Shown: positions 62,877 to 64,000 of the stretch, piece after piece
Layout of the letters: every line of letters starts with the position of its first letter
Position numbering within the stretch: position 1 is the first letter of the stretch
Notes under the pieces: generated by a model
Seen by the model: only the letters and a program-made list of their open reading frames with translations
Database searches by the model: none
Told to the model about the DNA's origin: nothing
Translations under genes and position numbers: made by a program
Origin: Pseudodesulfovibrio sp. S3
GTDB lineage: Bacteria; Desulfobacterota; Desulfovibrionia; Desulfovibrionales; Desulfovibrionaceae
Direction: 5' to 3'
DNA: 64,000 nucleotides
Assembly: GCF_004025585.1 (NCBI RefSeq)
Contig: NZ_QTZO01000002.1
Span: 124,001 to 188,000, forward strand

Positions 62877-63782
62877 ATGAACAGACGAGAACAAAAATTG
62901 GCAGAGAGATTGAAAGGACTAACTCCTGCCCAAATAATGAACATTATAGTCGCTGACATCTCGCGCCAATTCCCACAAACATTCTTCGCCCAACAGGCTA
63001 AGCGAGGGTTTTACAAATGTAACGCGTGGGACAAATTAATCAAAAGAATCAAAGCTCTTTCCAGAAGCGCAAACTGGGGCGAGCAAAGCGACTACATAAA
63101 CGACTTGTATTCGGTTCTTTTGTACATCAGGCCAAACGACACAAAAGAATTTGCCCTGAAGAAGAAAAAGGACAAATCGCTTGGGTACTTCACGATTTGC
63201 CCCCATTGCTGGCGGTTTGTTTTCAAAAGATACAACAAAATACGGAAAGATCCGTTTTGTTGTTTCCATACCCCTGGAGAAGCAGAATACCAGCGGGCCC
63301 ACAGAGCACTCCAACGAATGGCAACAGAAAGCCCCGGACTCACGAGACTCCTCGAATTACGATCCCATTTCCTAGCCCAGACGTCAGATGTGATTCGCCC
63401 GAGATCAGTGAATTATTTGACTTTGAAGATCAAAAAGATATTTGACCCAGATGCTTATACTCCGGCTAGTTACGACCTCCAACGAATTTGGCCGTACCTG
63501 CCGCGAACAGAACGGTTGATCTCCAAAGAAGGAGGGGACGTTACCGACATCCATTCAGTGGTTTCAATACTCGATCCAGTCGACAGAATCGACCCGCTCG
63601 ACATGTGGGATGAAAACGACACAGAAGGCGCTGAATTCGTTCGTGGGAAACGACTCATCCTGCACGAGATAATTGGCCTTGACGCCAGTATCTTCAAATT
63701 CAATCTATGCTTGGCTGAAGCATGGCTGGCACTTTTGGAAGAACACAGATCCAAAGGCCGCATGCATATTTCAATCAGTTAA
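62877..63782 (+). CDS. Hypothetical protein with Cys/His cluster
   Basis: 301 residues from ATG 62877. The frame stays open back to 62649, but that part lies opposite the AlpA-like gene and has no family look, so I reject the longer start. It is basic in its first half (LKKKKDKSLGYFTICPHCWR) and has a Cys/His group (CPHC then CCFH ~23 residues on) that could bind zinc. The second half is acidic (LDPVDRIDPLDMWDENDTEG). No family is recognised. Confidence 0.55.
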   Translation: MNRREQKLAERLKGLTPAQIMNIIVADISRQFPQTFFAQQAKRGFYKCNAWDKLIKRIKALSRSANWGEQSDYINDLYSVLLYIRPNDTKEFALKKKKDKSLGYFTICPHCWRFVFKRYNKIRKDPFCCFHTPGEAEYQRAHRALQRMATESPGLTRLLELRSHFLAQTSDVIRPRSVNYLTLKIKKIFDPDAYTPASYDLQRIWPYLPRTERLISKEGGDVTDIHSVVSILDPVDRIDPLDMWDENDTEGAEFVRGKRLILHEIIGLDASIFKFNLCLAEAWLALLEEHRSKGRMHISIS

Positions 63783-63909
63783 GCGCCCTATATTGGCCAT
63801 CACCTCAAAGAAATTCACAAAGCCAATAATTTTTCCCCACCCCACACGCTGCAATCTATCAATATGATATCATAGATTAATTTATCATAATAACATAATC
63901 AGCTCCCAG

Positions 63910-64000
63910 CTACACGACTTCACCACAACCAACTGCATTCATTATGGTGCCTAATGATGAATCATGCCGAGTGCGGTTCTTACCACGCCGAGCATCTCCA
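63910..64000 (-). CDS. Possible C-terminus of a gene entering from the right
   Basis: On the minus strand a frame open from the window edge ends at TAG 63912-63910 and reads RRGKNRTRHDSSLGTIMNAV followed by GCGEVV. Only about 29 residues are visible, so this is weak. The rest of 63783-63909 is AT-rich with no feature seen. Confidence 0.25.
   Translation of the reverse strand, partial: GDARRGKNRTRHDSSLGTIMNAVGCGEVV

Overview
The window looks like a chromosomal stretch of a Gram-negative anaerobe, most likely a Desulfovibrio-type deltaproteobacterium. This is inferred from gene content: a TRAP dicarboxylate-type transporter, a Wolinella-type diheme fumarate reductase, a strictly anaerobic glycyl-radical arylacetate decarboxylase, two sigma-54 activators and an RTX/type I secretion locus. 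No rRNA gene, intact tRNA or CRISPR array is present, so the assignment is tentative.

Layout. 1-2400: TRAP transporter genes (dctP and the start of dctQ, minus strand), divergent from an IclR-type regulator, with a perfect 10-bp inverted repeat between them. 2710-4621: a LysR regulator divergent from a short-chain dehydrogenase. 5399-16428: a periplasmic-binding-domain histidine kinase and an NtrC-type response regulator, then aspartate ammonia-lyase, a C4-dicarboxylate antiporter, fumarate reductase CAB and a DctA/GltP-type symporter; together these form an aspartate-to-fumarate-to-succinate respiratory module. 16597-26095: a 4-hydroxyphenylacetate decarboxylase locus (hpdB, hpdC, MFS transporter, hpdA, DUF4125-like gene) with a divergent PAS-AAA-HTH sigma-54 activator, then a trypsin-like protease and a membrane protein. 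26774-27857: a DUF169-like gene and an IS200/IS605 remnant.

These modules are separated by five related, decaying ~100-130 bp units (about 2459, 4720, 16481, 26284 and 27911). Each consists of the 3' part of a tRNA-Ala(GGC)-like sequence plus its hairpin terminator, all in the same orientation. I read them as attachment-site scars from stepwise tandem integration at one tRNA locus.

Right of the last scar is a richer accessory region. A tight minus-strand operon (28203-33932) encodes a 70-residue Cys-containing peptide, two ThiF/E1-like enzymes with N-terminal regions resembling RiPP recognition elements, a membrane-anchored TPR protein and a short UvrA-like ABC ATPase; I propose it is an undescribed peptide natural-product (RiPP) locus. 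Next to it are a predicted HTH-nuclease and, divergently, a 1970-residue protein joining a transglutaminase-like domain, an SF1 helicase and a Vsr-like endonuclease, which together look like anti-phage defence. Then come a DUF4236 protein, gene debris, a glycosyltransferase, and a type I secretion operon: a small membrane protein, a 2860-residue RTX protein with a lipase-like head and an Asp-Pro self-processing-type motif, its ABC exporter and its adaptor. The right end (57777-64000) carries mobility-type genes: an orphan VirD4/TraG-like ATPase, a serine-recombinase-like protein lacking the nucleophilic serine, a dense hairpin cluster, a divergent tyrosine recombinase and small DNA-binding proteins.
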